Made by a program: the position numbers and the translations under genes. A stretch of 24,267 bases of DNA from a virus. Where the stretch lies: positions 1 through 24,267 of the IMG/VR virus record IMGVR_UViG_3300004369_000143; one strand, given 5' to 3'. Shown here in pieces: positions 12,440 to 20,809 of this stretch (the first letter of the stretch is position 1; each line of letters begins with the position of its first letter). Below the pieces are notes generated by a model. It made no database searches, was not told the origin of the DNA, and was given only the letters and a program-made list of their open reading frames with translations.

Positions 12440-15400
12440 TACATCCTCTTTGTTGCGCGGACGCGGTTGGTGCCGCGTTTCACCCCTGCCAGCAGGGCCA
12501 AGCTCACCAGGTCGTAAGACTCCCCTGTGGTGTCTTCCATCACGTCTTCAAACCGGAAGCGCACGGACTGGCACTTCTGCCGCCCCAAGTGCACTTCAAA
12601 CTGATACAGGCCATCATCCACGCCGCCCCAGGGGCTCGATTCACCCCAGTAGGCGTCTGCGCCCCAATAGGTGCTATTCAGCAGCGCCCCGGTGTCGATC
12701 ACATGATCTTCTGGCCAACCGGGCTGGTAGTCATAGGCTACCTGCACGCGCAGCCGGTGCGCAGACCGGAAGTTCCCCAGCACCAGCGCCCGGTACACCC
12801 GCTGGAAGCCCTGAATGCCCGCCATCTTGATCCATGCCGTTTCGATCACCAGCGGGAACTTGCGGTTTTCGTCCAAGTACGCGCCGGACGTTTCCGTGTA
12901 GACCTTCCCGTCTGAGCGCAGATAGGCGTAGGTGCCCTGCCAGACCGTGGCGCTCAGGCCAATGTGGTTGTCCCAGGAGCTCCACTCGCCCACATGGTAG
13001 TCATAGGCCAGCGCCACGCCGCTGCTGGTGGTGAAGCGCACTTGGTTGGTGTCTTCCACCAGCACGCCGCTGGTCACGGTCAGGGCGTTGTAGGCTTCCA
13101 CGGGCGCGCCGATGTACGACACGCGCAGGCCGCGATCTAACAGATAGAAGCCCTTCGCCCCCTTGAAGATGAGCCCAAGGGGTGTTTCCACCACGCTGTG
13201 CTTGTCTGTGCAGCCCGCGTCTGTGGTCACCCGCTCAACTGGCGTGAAGGCACCGCCCAGGCCGGTTGCGTTCGGGCCATCGCCCGCCATGCCATAGATC
13301 TGTGAGCGTTTGAAGAAAATGTACTTGTCATCCAGTACACCCAGCGCAGTGATTGGCCCGCCGTCCGGGTTGACCGTTTGCGCAAAGGCATCGGTAAATT
13401 CCGTGCCCACACCATAGCGGACGGGCTTGGAGTACCAGAAGGTGCTGCCATCCTCCAGCCCGGCCAAGATCACGCGGCCCTTGCCGACGGCAATCAGCGA
13501 GGCCGCTGGTGGGGCGATGTTCTCCAGCACACCGCCCGTCGTATACTGAATCTCGTTGTCGCCAATGGCGCTGTCCGCCAGCGTGTCGGTAAACGTCACG
13601 GTGTCTGCTGTGGTGTCGTTGTAGGTAGGGCTGGTGCTGCTGGTCACCTTGTACGCCACTGTGCCGCTGGCCTTGGTGCGGTAAACCTCCAGCATCACTT
13701 CATCCCGCATGTCCTGCTTTGACGTGATGCGCAGCGTGGGGATAGTCACTTCCACGGATTGCGCAAAGCCGCCCCCGGTCAGCGTAACCTGCACGCCAAT
13801 GGAAGGCGCGCTGCGATGGATGCGGCCCCTATTGTCCGTCCAGGCGTAGACCGCGAAATACTGGTAGACGCCGTCGCTCATGGAGCCGCCAGAGGTCACG
13901 CCATTCAACGTCACGCCCTCGGGAAACAGGTGAAATCCCTGTTCCACCACGTTGAGCCCGTCGTACAGGGACACAAAGCCGCCCGTGACCAGCAGCGTTT
14001 CCGCCGCTTCCCGCGCCTGGAATTGCGCCGCGCTGGTGTAGTCCAGCGTGATCTCGGACACGCCGCGCAGGGAGTAGGTGACGTTCTGGGTCTGCGTCGT
14101 GGCGAAGCTGCGCAGGTCTTCGGAAATGAGCCGCGTCTTCACGCCCACGGCGGCCTTGAACACGCCGCTGGTGCTGGTCTCCAGCACGCGGGGCAACGTG
14201 GCTTTGCTGGTCACGCCACCGCCCACGCCGGGCAGCATCTTGCCAGAAATTGCGCCGGCCGCCGTCACCGCAAAGTAGGTGCCCTGCAATGTGGAGCCGT
14301 GTGCCACCATCACGTAACTCACATCGCCCGTGCGCCATGCCTTGCCCGCGAGCCCTACGCTGCGCAGCACGGTTGCCGCGGAGCCCGCTGTACCACCTGT
14401 GGTCAGCGTATTCTGCTTGACTAGGCGCAAGGTGGCCGATGCGTTGTAGACCTCGTAAAACACGCGCAGGGTGCCGCTGTCCTCAATCACCGCTGTGCAG
14501 TTCACCTGATTCGGACTGGTGCTCGAATCAATGGTGGTGGCCGCCAGGAAGCTGGTCAGGTCGTTCAGCAGAATGAAGCCGCGCAGCCCGTTGGTCGTGT
14601 TGTGGTACGTCACATAGACGTAGCCGCTGGACTGATCCACCACCACGCCCAGGCAGTTCTCCGCCTGTTCGGATACGCTCACGGTGGATGGGAGCCCCTC
14701 TACCGGGCTGCCCAGCGTTCCATCCGCTTGGAGGTAAGCCACCTTGATTGCGGGCGTGGCCGTGGCCCAGGCAATGATTGCGTTGGTGCCCGCCTCGTAC
14801 ACATCGAAATGCGAGTCTGTGCCATCCAGGTCGCTCACAATGCTGGTTTCTGAGCCCAGCGTGGTTGCGGTTGCGGGGTTGATGACGCGCGTGTAGATCG
14901 CGGTCGAGCCCGGCACGCTGTAGACCACCACCAGCTTGCCGTTGATCGCCAGGCAGCGGGGCCGCTCGCCGGATGCGTTGGCCTGGGTGTCCTGCAAGAG
15001 CGGGACGCCGCTGGCATCATCCACCGCCATGAGCCGCACGCCGCCCCGGCTGTCCTCCCATGCGTAGAGTGCCACGCCGCCGGCCACGGCCATGTCTGCA
15101 TGGGATTGGCTGGAATCGTTGCGCAGCACGTCTTTGCGCGTGACGGCCATGGGCTGCAGCGTGCCCTTGTCCACCCACTTGTTCACGGCGGGCGTATAGC
15201 TCATCAGTTCACCGCCGTCCTGGTCGAGTTGCCCCACCAGCTCATCACCATAGGCCCCCAGCCAGGAACCCCCGGAAATGGCCGTGGCTTCACCCACCAC
15301 ATCGCGGGACAGCGCGGTGTATCCGTTGCGCTTGCGGATGCGTCCAGGCGAACGGAAAGAGCCGTTGGTGAGCCCCGTGAGTTTGCCGGGAATCACCAGC

Positions 15401-15468
15401 TTTTCATCCGTTTTGGTGTCCAGGCCGCCCGTGAAGGGCACGTGGATCACTTGCTTGGCCAGGGGCAT
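12439..15468 (-). CDS. Large podovirus tail protein, nozzle/tail-tube B-like, 1009 aa
   Basis: Residues 1-50 carry the pattern VPFTGGLDTKTDEKLVIPG, then LTNGSFRSPGRIRKRNGY, characteristic of a common podovirus tail protein. The rest is beta-rich with short repeated strands (a beta-propeller-like layout is plausible), an FNIII-like segment near 500-650 (TSKQDMRDEVMLEVYRT), and a C-terminus with many Trp/Tyr (DYHVGEWSSWDNHIG, YWGADAYWGESSPWGG). Position between adaptor/fibre and internal proteins fits the tail nozzle position held by T7 gp12. ATG 15468 follows a 51-residue gene. I am sure it is a tail structural protein, less sure of the exact homology. Confidence 0.7.
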   Translation of the reverse strand: MPLAKQVIHVPFTGGLDTKTDEKLVIPGKLTGLTNGSFRSPGRIRKRNGYTALSRDVVGEATAISGGSWLGAYGDELVGQLDQDGGELMSYTPAVNKWVDKGTLQPMAVTRKDVLRNDSSQSHADMAVAGGVALYAWEDSRGGVRLMAVDDASGVPLLQDTQANASGERPRCLAINGKLVVVYSVPGSTAIYTRVINPATATTLGSETSIVSDLDGTDSHFDVYEAGTNAIIAWATATPAIKVAYLQADGTLGSPVEGLPSTVSVSEQAENCLGVVVDQSSGYVYVTYHNTTNGLRGFILLNDLTSFLAATTIDSSTSPNQVNCTAVIEDSGTLRVFYEVYNASATLRLVKQNTLTTGGTAGSAATVLRSVGLAGKAWRTGDVSYVMVAHGSTLQGTYFAVTAAGAISGKMLPGVGGGVTSKATLPRVLETSTSGVFKAAVGVKTRLISEDLRSFATTQTQNVTYSLRGVSEITLDYTSAAQFQAREAAETLLVTGGFVSLYDGLNVVEQGFHLFPEGVTLNGVTSGGSMSDGVYQYFAVYAWTDNRGRIHRSAPSIGVQVTLTGGGFAQSVEVTIPTLRITSKQDMRDEVMLEVYRTKASGTVAYKVTSSTSPTYNDTTADTVTFTDTLADSAIGDNEIQYTTGGVLENIAPPAASLIAVGKGRVILAGLEDGSTFWYSKPVRYGVGTEFTDAFAQTVNPDGGPITALGVLDDKYIFFKRSQIYGMAGDGPNATGLGGAFTPVERVTTDAGCTDKHSVVETPLGLIFKGAKGFYLLDRGLRVSYIGAPVEAYNALTVTSGVLVEDTNQVRFTTSSGVALAYDYHVGEWSSWDNHIGLSATVWQGTYAYLRSDGKVYTETSGAYLDENRKFPLVIETAWIKMAGIQGFQRVYRALVLGNFRSAHRLRVQVAYDYQPGWPEDHVIDTGALLNSTYWGADAYWGESSPWGGVDDGLYQFEVHLGRQKCQSVRFRFEDVMEDTTGESYDLVSLALLAGVKRGTNRVRATKRM
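13378..13396. repeat. 19-bp repeat, copy in the 1009-aa gene
   Basis: Identical to 12128-12146; encodes TDAFAQ in the 1009-residue tail protein. Flanking bases differ on both sides. Confidence 0.5.
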
Positions 15469-15477
15469 GTCTGCTCG

Positions 15478-15633
15478 CTACTCCCGCTCACTGGGTTCGT
15501 CTTCCACGCAGGCCGGGTCTGCCTGAATTTCCCGCAGTGCCTTCACGTAATCCCGGTTCTTGGGGTCTGGAGGAATGCCGCGCCCGTCTTCGGTGTTCAG
15601 TATTCCGCTCTCACCCCGCCTGTATTTCGCCAT
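15478..15633 (-). CDS. Small conserved-type phage protein, 51 aa
   Basis: This short ORF lies exactly between the stop of the fibre-like gene and the tail gene. ATG 15633 immediately precedes the stop codon of the upstream gene in sequence order, so translation probably continues by coupling. The product contains GRGIPPDPKNRDYVKALREI, matching small phage proteins with the pattern (I/S)PxDxxNRDYxxYL found next to tail fibre genes. It has an acidic tail (VEDEPSERE). Role in the tail or its assembly is unknown. Confidence 0.7.
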   Translation of the reverse strand: MAKYRRGESGILNTEDGRGIPPDPKNRDYVKALREIQADPACVEDEPSERE

Positions 15634-17376
15634 TTAGAGCCTCGCGTCGAAATAGACGATTGCCGAGCCCGCATCATCTGCGAGCTCGCAGCCCTCGCCA
15701 GCCGTCAGGACAGTGGCGTTCACGGTGATCTCCGCGGTGACCCCATTGGGTTGGGAACTGATCGTAGCGACGGCATTGACCGCCCGCGATGCCCCTGCGT
15801 AGCGAATGTCAAAATCCCCCGCCGAGGACACGCTGAAAGTGGGCGCCGCCCGCATCGTCACGGGCAGTTGGAAGTGGATATGGGCAACGCTTGTGTTTTG
15901 GGCATACCCATTCCCCATGCGGTTGTTGGAGCCGCCCCCCACGATCTTGCTGAAATACCGCTTGCACGCCTCCAATTCGCTCCCGTAGGCGCGGCGCACA
16001 AAGTTGGTGGCCACAGCGCCTTCCTCGATCTGCAACTCGGTCAGGTAGGCATTCTTGGTGGTGATTGCGCCGCAATCCAGTTCAACTTCCAATTCCAGCC
16101 CCCGCTCAGGGTTGGCACTGGACAGGTCAACATTTTCCAATTTGAGCGTTGTGGCCGTGGTGTCGTTGACCGAGGTGCCGCCATCGTTGGAAATGGCGCT
16201 GGTGGCGCTGAACACATCGGCCACGTCCGCGTCGCGCAGGTACAGGGTGGCGGTCTTCGCGCTGCCAATGTCGTGGTAGACCTTCACCTGAATCGAGGCG
16301 GACTTGCCCTTGAAGCGCGCCGCGTCCTTGGCCTCCATCCGGTAGACCCAGTGCAGCTTCCCGCCCGCGGCCAGCGTCACTCCTGAGAAATGACTGGCAT
16401 AGCCCGTGCTGCCCACTGAGGCGCTGGTTGCCTGGGTTAGCGTTCCTGCGCTGGCGGTCTGCGTGGTGTAGCCCCCGATCATGTCCACCCCGCCGTTCAC
16501 CACCTCTGTGACCGCATCAGAGGAAGCGCCCAGCGTATAGGCGGGGTGCTGCGCCACGATGCAGCCGCCGTTAATGACCGCGTTCGGGTTGCCCAGGTGG
16601 TCTGCGAACACGCCGCCGTCCTTCAGTAGGACGCTATCCAGCGTGACCCCCGCGCCGCTGGTTTTTTCAATCACATCGTCCGTCTGCACGGTCGTACCAG
16701 CCACGACACCGCCTGTCGTGGTCAGGCTGGTGACCGTGGGCGTGGCCGTGCTCGCCATCACGCCGCCCGTGGTCAGCGTCATCAACTCCGTGACGCTGGA
16801 CGGCAGGGCGCTGGGCAGTTCCAGGGACACATTCGCCGCTAGGCTGGCCTTGCTGGACAACTTCACGTAATTGGCGCTGCTGGCGTTCTCATAGACAAAG
16901 AGGCTTCCGCCCACAATGTCACCGGTGATGCCGCTGCTTTGCGTAAAGCTGTAGGCTTTGGTGCTGCTGGAGTAGGTCACCGCCGCCGTGCTGGTGGCGT
17001 AGTCTCCGCCAATTCCGCCGATGCTGCTGGCGTTCAGCGCGCCGCTGGCCGTGAGCTGCACATCGTTGCCGCTCGCGTCCCGGTAGTGCAGTTCGCCGCT
17101 CACCACTTGCAGGCTGTTCAGGTAGTTCGCCCCGGTCAGAATGGCGGACTGGCTGGTCATCACCGCGGCGCCCAGCTCATAAAGCCGGTTGTCGTTCATC
17201 TCCAGCGCGGCGTTGATGTTCAGTCCCGCCGGGGTCACGCGCGCGCCATTGCCGCTGGAGTGATCGTGCCCATCGATCACCGTCAGCGCCGCATTGACCT
17301 GCGTTGCGTAGTCCGGCCCTGCAGTGCCACCCACGCCAGGGGTGGGCAGCGTCAGGGTCATCAGCGGAGTTGTCAT
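15634..17376 (-). CDS. Tail fibre or receptor-binding-type structural protein, 580 aa
   Basis: The N-terminal domain reads TLPTPGVGGTAGPDYATQVN, then IDGHDHSSGNGARVTPAGLN (HDHS at 37-40), a pattern found at the start of many podovirus tail fibre-type proteins. Residues 70-300 are a Ser/Thr/Gly-rich beta region with fibre-like repeats. A C-terminal region (about 448-478, LQIEEGAVATNFVRRAYGS, then ELEACKRYFSK) is the end of a carbohydrate-binding-type module common in phage fibres, followed by a last beta domain of about 100 residues. ATG 17376 with GAGG six bases upstream. Probably contacts the host surface. Confidence 0.75.
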   Translation of the reverse strand: MTTPLMTLTLPTPGVGGTAGPDYATQVNAALTVIDGHDHSSGNGARVTPAGLNINAALEMNDNRLYELGAAVMTSQSAILTGANYLNSLQVVSGELHYRDASGNDVQLTASGALNASSIGGIGGDYATSTAAVTYSSSTKAYSFTQSSGITGDIVGGSLFVYENASSANYVKLSSKASLAANVSLELPSALPSSVTELMTLTTGGVMASTATPTVTSLTTTGGVVAGTTVQTDDVIEKTSGAGVTLDSVLLKDGGVFADHLGNPNAVINGGCIVAQHPAYTLGASSDAVTEVVNGGVDMIGGYTTQTASAGTLTQATSASVGSTGYASHFSGVTLAAGGKLHWVYRMEAKDAARFKGKSASIQVKVYHDIGSAKTATLYLRDADVADVFSATSAISNDGGTSVNDTTATTLKLENVDLSSANPERGLELEVELDCGAITTKNAYLTELQIEEGAVATNFVRRAYGSELEACKRYFSKIVGGGSNNRMGNGYAQNTSVAHIHFQLPVTMRAAPTFSVSSAGDFDIRYAGASRAVNAVATISSQPNGVTAEITVNATVLTAGEGCELADDAGSAIVYFDARL

Positions 17377-17399
17377 CTGTCGCCTCGCTCAGGGGTGCG

Positions 17400-17564
17400 C
17401 TAGACCACCAGCCCGCACAGTTCGCGCAGGCGGTTGATGCGCTGGGAGATCGGCGCCGGAATGCCGCCATGGTCGCGGCCCATCTCTTCCACCGTCTCCG
17501 TGATTTTGGCCAGCAATTCCTGTTCTGCTGAAGGTGCCTTTGCTTGCTGTTCCGCTTTCGCCAT
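17400..17564 (-). CDS. Small phage protein, 54 aa
   Basis: A short gene filling the space between the 105-residue gene and the fibre-like gene. ATG 17564 has GAGG seven bases upstream. The sequence MAKAEQQAKAPSAEQELLAK, then ITETVEEMGRDHGGIPAPIS, ends with a basic helix (QRINRLRELCGLVV). It is mostly helical and may be a small structural or assembly factor. No family recognised, but position and ribosome binding site support a real gene. Confidence 0.65.
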   Translation of the reverse strand: MAKAEQQAKAPSAEQELLAKITETVEEMGRDHGGIPAPISQRINRLRELCGLVV

Positions 17565-17579
17565 TGCCTTGCCTCATCG

Positions 17580-17897
17580 CTAGAAGACCCAAACGCTCAC
17601 GGTGCAGTCCGTGTTCGCGCGAAGGGTCAGGGTTTTTGAGGGTGCCGGGCTGTCTGCCTGCGCATCCCACACAATGGCCTCGGTGTCGTTCCGCACCACC
17701 AGCCAGCCCCGCAATGGGCTGTCCAGGCCGTGATTCACCTCCTTGTCCTCATAGGCGGTGATCTCCACGCCTTCAATGAGCCGTCCGCCTGAAATCGCCG
17801 GGGCCGTGGCCTCGTTTAGCGCCTGCTGCACGTTGTCTTGCAGGCGCGCCAGCACATCATCCACACCCAGCAGCCGGGCCAGGGTGACGCGCAGCAT
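17580..17897 (-). CDS. Small conserved-type virion protein, 105 aa
   Basis: The start ATG 17897 shares its A with the adaptor stop (TGATG). After an N-terminal helix the protein is beta-rich: GRLIEGVEITAYEDKEVNHG, then PLRGWLVVRNDTEAIVWDAQ, then LTLRANTDCTVSVWVF. This 'pVpHGLxRxPxGWxVV ... LxLxAxxxxTVxxxVF' pattern is seen in many small podovirus proteins near the tail genes. It could be a tail or head-tail completion protein. Family pattern is convincing, biochemical role unknown. Confidence 0.7.
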   Translation of the reverse strand: MLRVTLARLLGVDDVLARLQDNVQQALNEATAPAISGGRLIEGVEITAYEDKEVNHGLDSPLRGWLVVRNDTEAIVWDAQADSPAPSKTLTLRANTDCTVSVWVF

Positions 17898-18817
17898 CAG
17901 GCCCAGCCCCCGCCCATGCGCTCATTGGCGTGAATGTCCGTCACCACTTCCGGCTCTCCGATATCGCGCTCTTCCGCCATCTCTTCCAGCCGCATCCGCA
18001 GGCGGCCAAGCTGGCGTTCCTGCGCAGATGTGTCGCTCTCTTCCTTCGCTAGGCACTTGATGGCGGACCACACCACTGCGTACTCTTCCCAGCCGTTGAT
18101 CCCGTCATAGGTGCTTTGCAGGGTGTGCGTGCCCGTGCCGGTGTCCGTGATGTCTACGGCGTCGCCATCCTCGCTAGTGGCCAGTTGCACGGTGTCTGCG
18201 TCGGTTGCAATCACGTAGTAGTCTGTGCCGGCAGAAAGCCCCGCGGGCAGCGTGGTGGTGCTACTCAACCGGACTGTGGCGTTGCCGCGCAGCCCGTGGC
18301 CCGCAATGGTGATGGTGTCCGCGTCTGCATCCACGTCACTGGTGGCAATCGCGTTCCACAGTTGCAGCACAGGGCTGGTTGGCACGTACCAGAAGCGGCC
18401 GGAATAGCTGCCCCCCGCCTTCGGCGTGAAGCGCACCTTGCCCTGCTCTAGCCGGTACTCCATGTCCACAAACGTGCCGACCTGCGCGCCGCCGGGATAC
18501 CAGGTGCCCCGGTTGCGGCGCCGCCAGCCGTACTTGTTCACCGGCAGGTAGTTGGTGCCGCTCAGCGCCAGATCCACGCCGCGCAGCTTGTAGAAGTCGC
18601 TGGGCAGCGCCACGGTCTCCGTGGATCCGCTCAGCGTGAAGGTGGATTGCTGGAGGAAGTAGTCCTCGCCATAGGCCCCCACCAGCAAATCCCACAATTC
18701 CGTGAGCCCATCGTTGACGTAGCCGCGCACCTCTGCGTCCGTCACAAAGGCGCTAGCCTCCATGTCTGCGGCGCGGCGGGCGCGGGTTGCCAGATCGCTC
18801 ACGGTCACTAGGCGCAT
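17897..18817 (-). CDS. Head-tail adaptor (tail tubular A-like) with inserted beta domain, 306 aa
   Basis: Residues 1-150 and 236-306 form the usual podovirus adaptor: a helical N-terminus (LATRARRAADMEASAFVTDA, then VRGYVNDGLTELWDLL), a central beta part (YFLQQSTFTLSGSTETVALP, KVRFTPKAGGSYSGRFWYVP) and C-terminal helices (WEEYAVVWSAIKCLAKEESD). Inserted at about 151-235 is a beta domain (DTITIAGHGLRGNATVRLSS, PAGLSAGTDYYVIATDADTV, GTGTHTL) found as a mobile module in many phage virion proteins. The protein should join the portal to the tail. Its stop overlaps the next start by one base. Adaptor assignment is good; insertion boundaries are approximate. Confidence 0.75.
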   Translation of the reverse strand: MRLVTVSDLATRARRAADMEASAFVTDAEVRGYVNDGLTELWDLLVGAYGEDYFLQQSTFTLSGSTETVALPSDFYKLRGVDLALSGTNYLPVNKYGWRRRNRGTWYPGGAQVGTFVDMEYRLEQGKVRFTPKAGGSYSGRFWYVPTSPVLQLWNAIATSDVDADADTITIAGHGLRGNATVRLSSTTTLPAGLSAGTDYYVIATDADTVQLATSEDGDAVDITDTGTGTHTLQSTYDGINGWEEYAVVWSAIKCLAKEESDTSAQERQLGRLRMRLEEMAEERDIGEPEVVTDIHANERMGGGWA

Positions 18818-18819
18818 GG

Positions 18820-19035
18820 CTAGTCGGCCCCGATGGCGCGAATAAAGCCCTTGAGCAAGCGGCTGAATTCACGCGGTTTGTCATCGCGCAGGGCGTCCAT
18901 CATGTCCTGCGCGATGACGGATTCATCGTCCAGCGGGCCATCCTCTTCTTCTTCGGAGCGCTCTTTGCTCTTCGCGCCGGAATCCTTGGCCCCCTTGACG
19001 ATCAGGTCTGCCAGCCCATGGGTGTCTGCGGCCAT
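18820..19035 (-). CDS. Small acidic phage protein, 71 aa
   Basis: ATG 19035 starts two bases after the preceding TAG (TAGCCATG). The 71-residue protein is strongly acidic (SKERSEEEEDGPLDDESV) and ends with a helix DDKPREFSRLLKGFIRAIG. Small acidic proteins ending with a similar Asp/Ala-rich helix are common between capsid and adaptor genes in podoviruses. An upstream GTG at 19068 would add 11 residues but overlaps the previous gene. Possible assembly chaperone; unproven. Confidence 0.65.
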   Translation of the reverse strand: MAADTHGLADLIVKGAKDSGAKSKERSEEEEDGPLDDESVIAQDMMDALRDDKPREFSRLLKGFIRAIGAD

Positions 19036-19037
19036 GG

Positions 19038-19436
19038 CTAGTTCGCCACGCTGGAGTTCTTGAGCCACAGCTCGAAATGGATGCGGTTGTTGGCGTGGCT
19101 TGCAATGTCCACCGCCGCAATCGCCCCAGCCCCATCGTAGTCACCCGCGCGGATGATGATGGTCTTGGCGCTGCTCACGTCATGAGCTCCAAACTGCAGC
19201 ACGGCGTCTGTCAGCGCGTTCATCTGCAGGCTGACCTGGGCGCTCACCAACTCGGTGTACTTGTCCGTCAGCGTGATAGTGAAAACTCCGGTGGACGTGT
19301 GCACAACCGTGAAGCCCTGCCCGGTGTTGTCCGCGTTGTCGATGGTGCCAGTGCCGTTGGGGCGGAAACTGCCCGCCAACTTCACCATGCCGCGCTGCAA
19401 TGCCCCCTGGACGGGGTGGAAGTATCGATTGGCCAT
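19038..19436 (-). CDS. Virion-associated hypothetical protein downstream of the capsid gene, 132 aa
   Basis: ATG 19436 is chosen over GTG 19445 because AGAGGTGG lies at suitable distance. The 132 residues begin MANRYFHPVQGALQRGMVKL and continue beta-rich (FTVVHTSTGVFTITLTDKYT, IIIRAGDYDGAGAIAAVD). It is not a classic decoration protein but the pattern 'short N-terminus then alternating beta strands with Thr/Val' matches small structural proteins often next to podovirus capsid genes. Probable minor head or decoration protein. Confidence 0.55.
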   Translation of the reverse strand: MANRYFHPVQGALQRGMVKLAGSFRPNGTGTIDNADNTGQGFTVVHTSTGVFTITLTDKYTELVSAQVSLQMNALTDAVLQFGAHDVSSAKTIIIRAGDYDGAGAIAAVDIASHANNRIHFELWLKNSSVAN

Positions 19437-19474
19437 GTGGGCCACCTCTCAAAGAAGCAGGTTGAAGAAGGCCT

Positions 19475-19495
19475 GCCGGGCAGCCATCACCCGGC
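19475..19495. repeat. GC-rich hairpin after the capsid gene
   Basis: GCCGGG and CCCGGC form a 6-bp stem with a 9-base loop in the 74-base gap after the capsid stop. On the minus strand it is followed by TTCTT-type pyrimidines rather than a clean T-run. It could attenuate transcription past the highly expressed capsid gene, or stabilise the capsid message. Confidence 0.35.
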
Positions 19496-19510
19496 GGGCG
19501 CATCAGGCCG

Positions 19511-20722
19511 CTAGGCCAACTGGATGTTGGCGTTGTAGCCGGGGGCCTTGCAGTAGAGCTGGCCGTAGTAGCCGTGCCGCACTTCCACGCTGTCTGCCGT
19601 GGCGTTGCGCAGGCTGCTGAGGCCGTCCGTGTCCAGCGTTTGCGGGCACGGGCCCAGGCTGTGCAGCTTCCAGGTGTCCATCTGGAGCATGAAAGCGCGG
19701 TTCACCGGGCAGTAACGGTCGCTCATGACCTTCATCTCCCCGTGACCGGCTTGCAGCGTCAGGGCGCGGAAGCCAATGCCTGCTTCCATCTCCACGTCCA
19801 CATACTGCTTCTTGCTGCCCAGCGCGTTGATGAGATCCCCGAAGTTGGTGGGGTTCATGTACACGAAGTCCGGCGATCCACCGTGACGGGTGAGCCGGAT
19901 GGCGGCCTTGACCAGCGTTTCCTCAATCGGATCGGCGGAGCCGTCATAGCGCATGCCACCCAACCGCACGGTGTCGCTGGTGCGATCCACCCCGAAGAAG
20001 GTGGTCGCGCTCGGCGCAGTGCTCGGAATCCAGGCCGCCAAGCCTTTGATCTTCGCCGCGTGGTCACCCTGGACAAAGATGTAGTCACCGGTGGTCACGT
20101 CCGTGGTGAAGGGGCTTTCCTGCAGGTCATCCTCCACGGTAATCACGCCGGTATCCCGGTCAATGTCCGTGATGTTGGTGTTCCCCGCCTTGACAGACCC
20201 TGTGCCGTCCGCCGTGGAAAACACGATCTCCATGCCCACGTCGAATTTTACCACGTCTTCAATGTTCTCGAGCGTGAAGGACGTGGTAGGCGCCGTTTCC
20301 GACACCGTGCCCAGCGAGCCAGAGCCGGTGCCATACAGGTCGGCGGCCAGTTGGTTGCTGATCGCCCGGATGGCATTGTCATTCTCGGTCTTGATGGCCC
20401 GCGCCAGGGCGCCCTTGTCGTTCGCAGAAGCCAGAATGGTCTCGTTGTCGATGTCGGCCAGCACGTAATCCCGCGCGCGGGTCACGTTGAACTTCACACC
20501 CAGCGTCGGGCGCTTGTTGGTCACGGCCGTGCTGAAGGTGGCGCTGCGTCCTTGCGGGTTGGCGTATTCCACCGGCACAACGAGGTTATCCCCGTAGAAG
20601 TCCGTGGACTTGGAGAGGGCCGCCAGCAGCGGGCGATCCTTGTAGGTGAGATTCGCAACCGTCGAAACGGGGTAGAGTTCCTTCAACGCATAGTCGAAGG
20701 TGGTCAGATCCAATGCACTCAT
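19511..20722 (-). CDS. Major capsid protein, 403 aa
   Basis: I start at ATG 20722 (MSALDLTTFDYALKELYP) because GAGG lies eight bases upstream; the longer reading adds 14 residues that come from a hairpin. The protein has the HK97-fold pattern of podovirus capsids: N-arm and E-loop region (DNLVVPVEYANPQGRSATFS), spine helix (ALARAIKTENDNAIRAISNQ), then an inserted beta region (about 142-220; FDVGMEIVF, DIDRDTGVITVEDDLQ, TTGDYIFVQGD) and a P/A-domain (FVYMNPTNFGDLINALGSKK, HGEMKVMSDRYCPVNRAFM). It assembles on the scaffold encoded upstream. The gene lies between hairpins, fitting high expression. Confidence 0.9.
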   Translation of the reverse strand: MSALDLTTFDYALKELYPVSTVANLTYKDRPLLAALSKSTDFYGDNLVVPVEYANPQGRSATFSTAVTNKRPTLGVKFNVTRARDYVLADIDNETILASANDKGALARAIKTENDNAIRAISNQLAADLYGTGSGSLGTVSETAPTTSFTLENIEDVVKFDVGMEIVFSTADGTGSVKAGNTNITDIDRDTGVITVEDDLQESPFTTDVTTGDYIFVQGDHAAKIKGLAAWIPSTAPSATTFFGVDRTSDTVRLGGMRYDGSADPIEETLVKAAIRLTRHGGSPDFVYMNPTNFGDLINALGSKKQYVDVEMEAGIGFRALTLQAGHGEMKVMSDRYCPVNRAFMLQMDTWKLHSLGPCPQTLDTDGLSSLRNATADSVEVRHGYYGQLYCKAPGYNANIQLA

Positions 20723-20733
20723 AACGGCAACCT

Positions 20734-20761
20734 CGCAAAAGAGCGTGTAGAGCCTTTTGCG
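20734..20761. promoter_or_regulatory. Perfect hairpin just upstream of the capsid ribosome binding site
   Basis: CGCAAAAG and CTTTTGCG form an 8-bp perfect stem with a 12-base loop in the 87-base scaffold-capsid gap; the minus-strand stem ends immediately before the capsid ribosome binding site (GAGG). It is likely an RNA stability or processing element that raises capsid expression relative to scaffold, or a site that adjusts start access. Confidence 0.5.
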
Positions 20762-20809
20762 CAAGCTGAGCCGCCCGAACGTCCAGGAGCAGCGCGGTCT
20801 ATGGCGTGA

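Noticed and set aside
19511-19513. TAG recoding as a sense codon
   Set aside because: TAG bias raised the idea, but read-through frames soon hit TGA or leave recognised protein ends (for example TAG CCA TGA after the 538-residue gene), so TAG acts as a normal stop.
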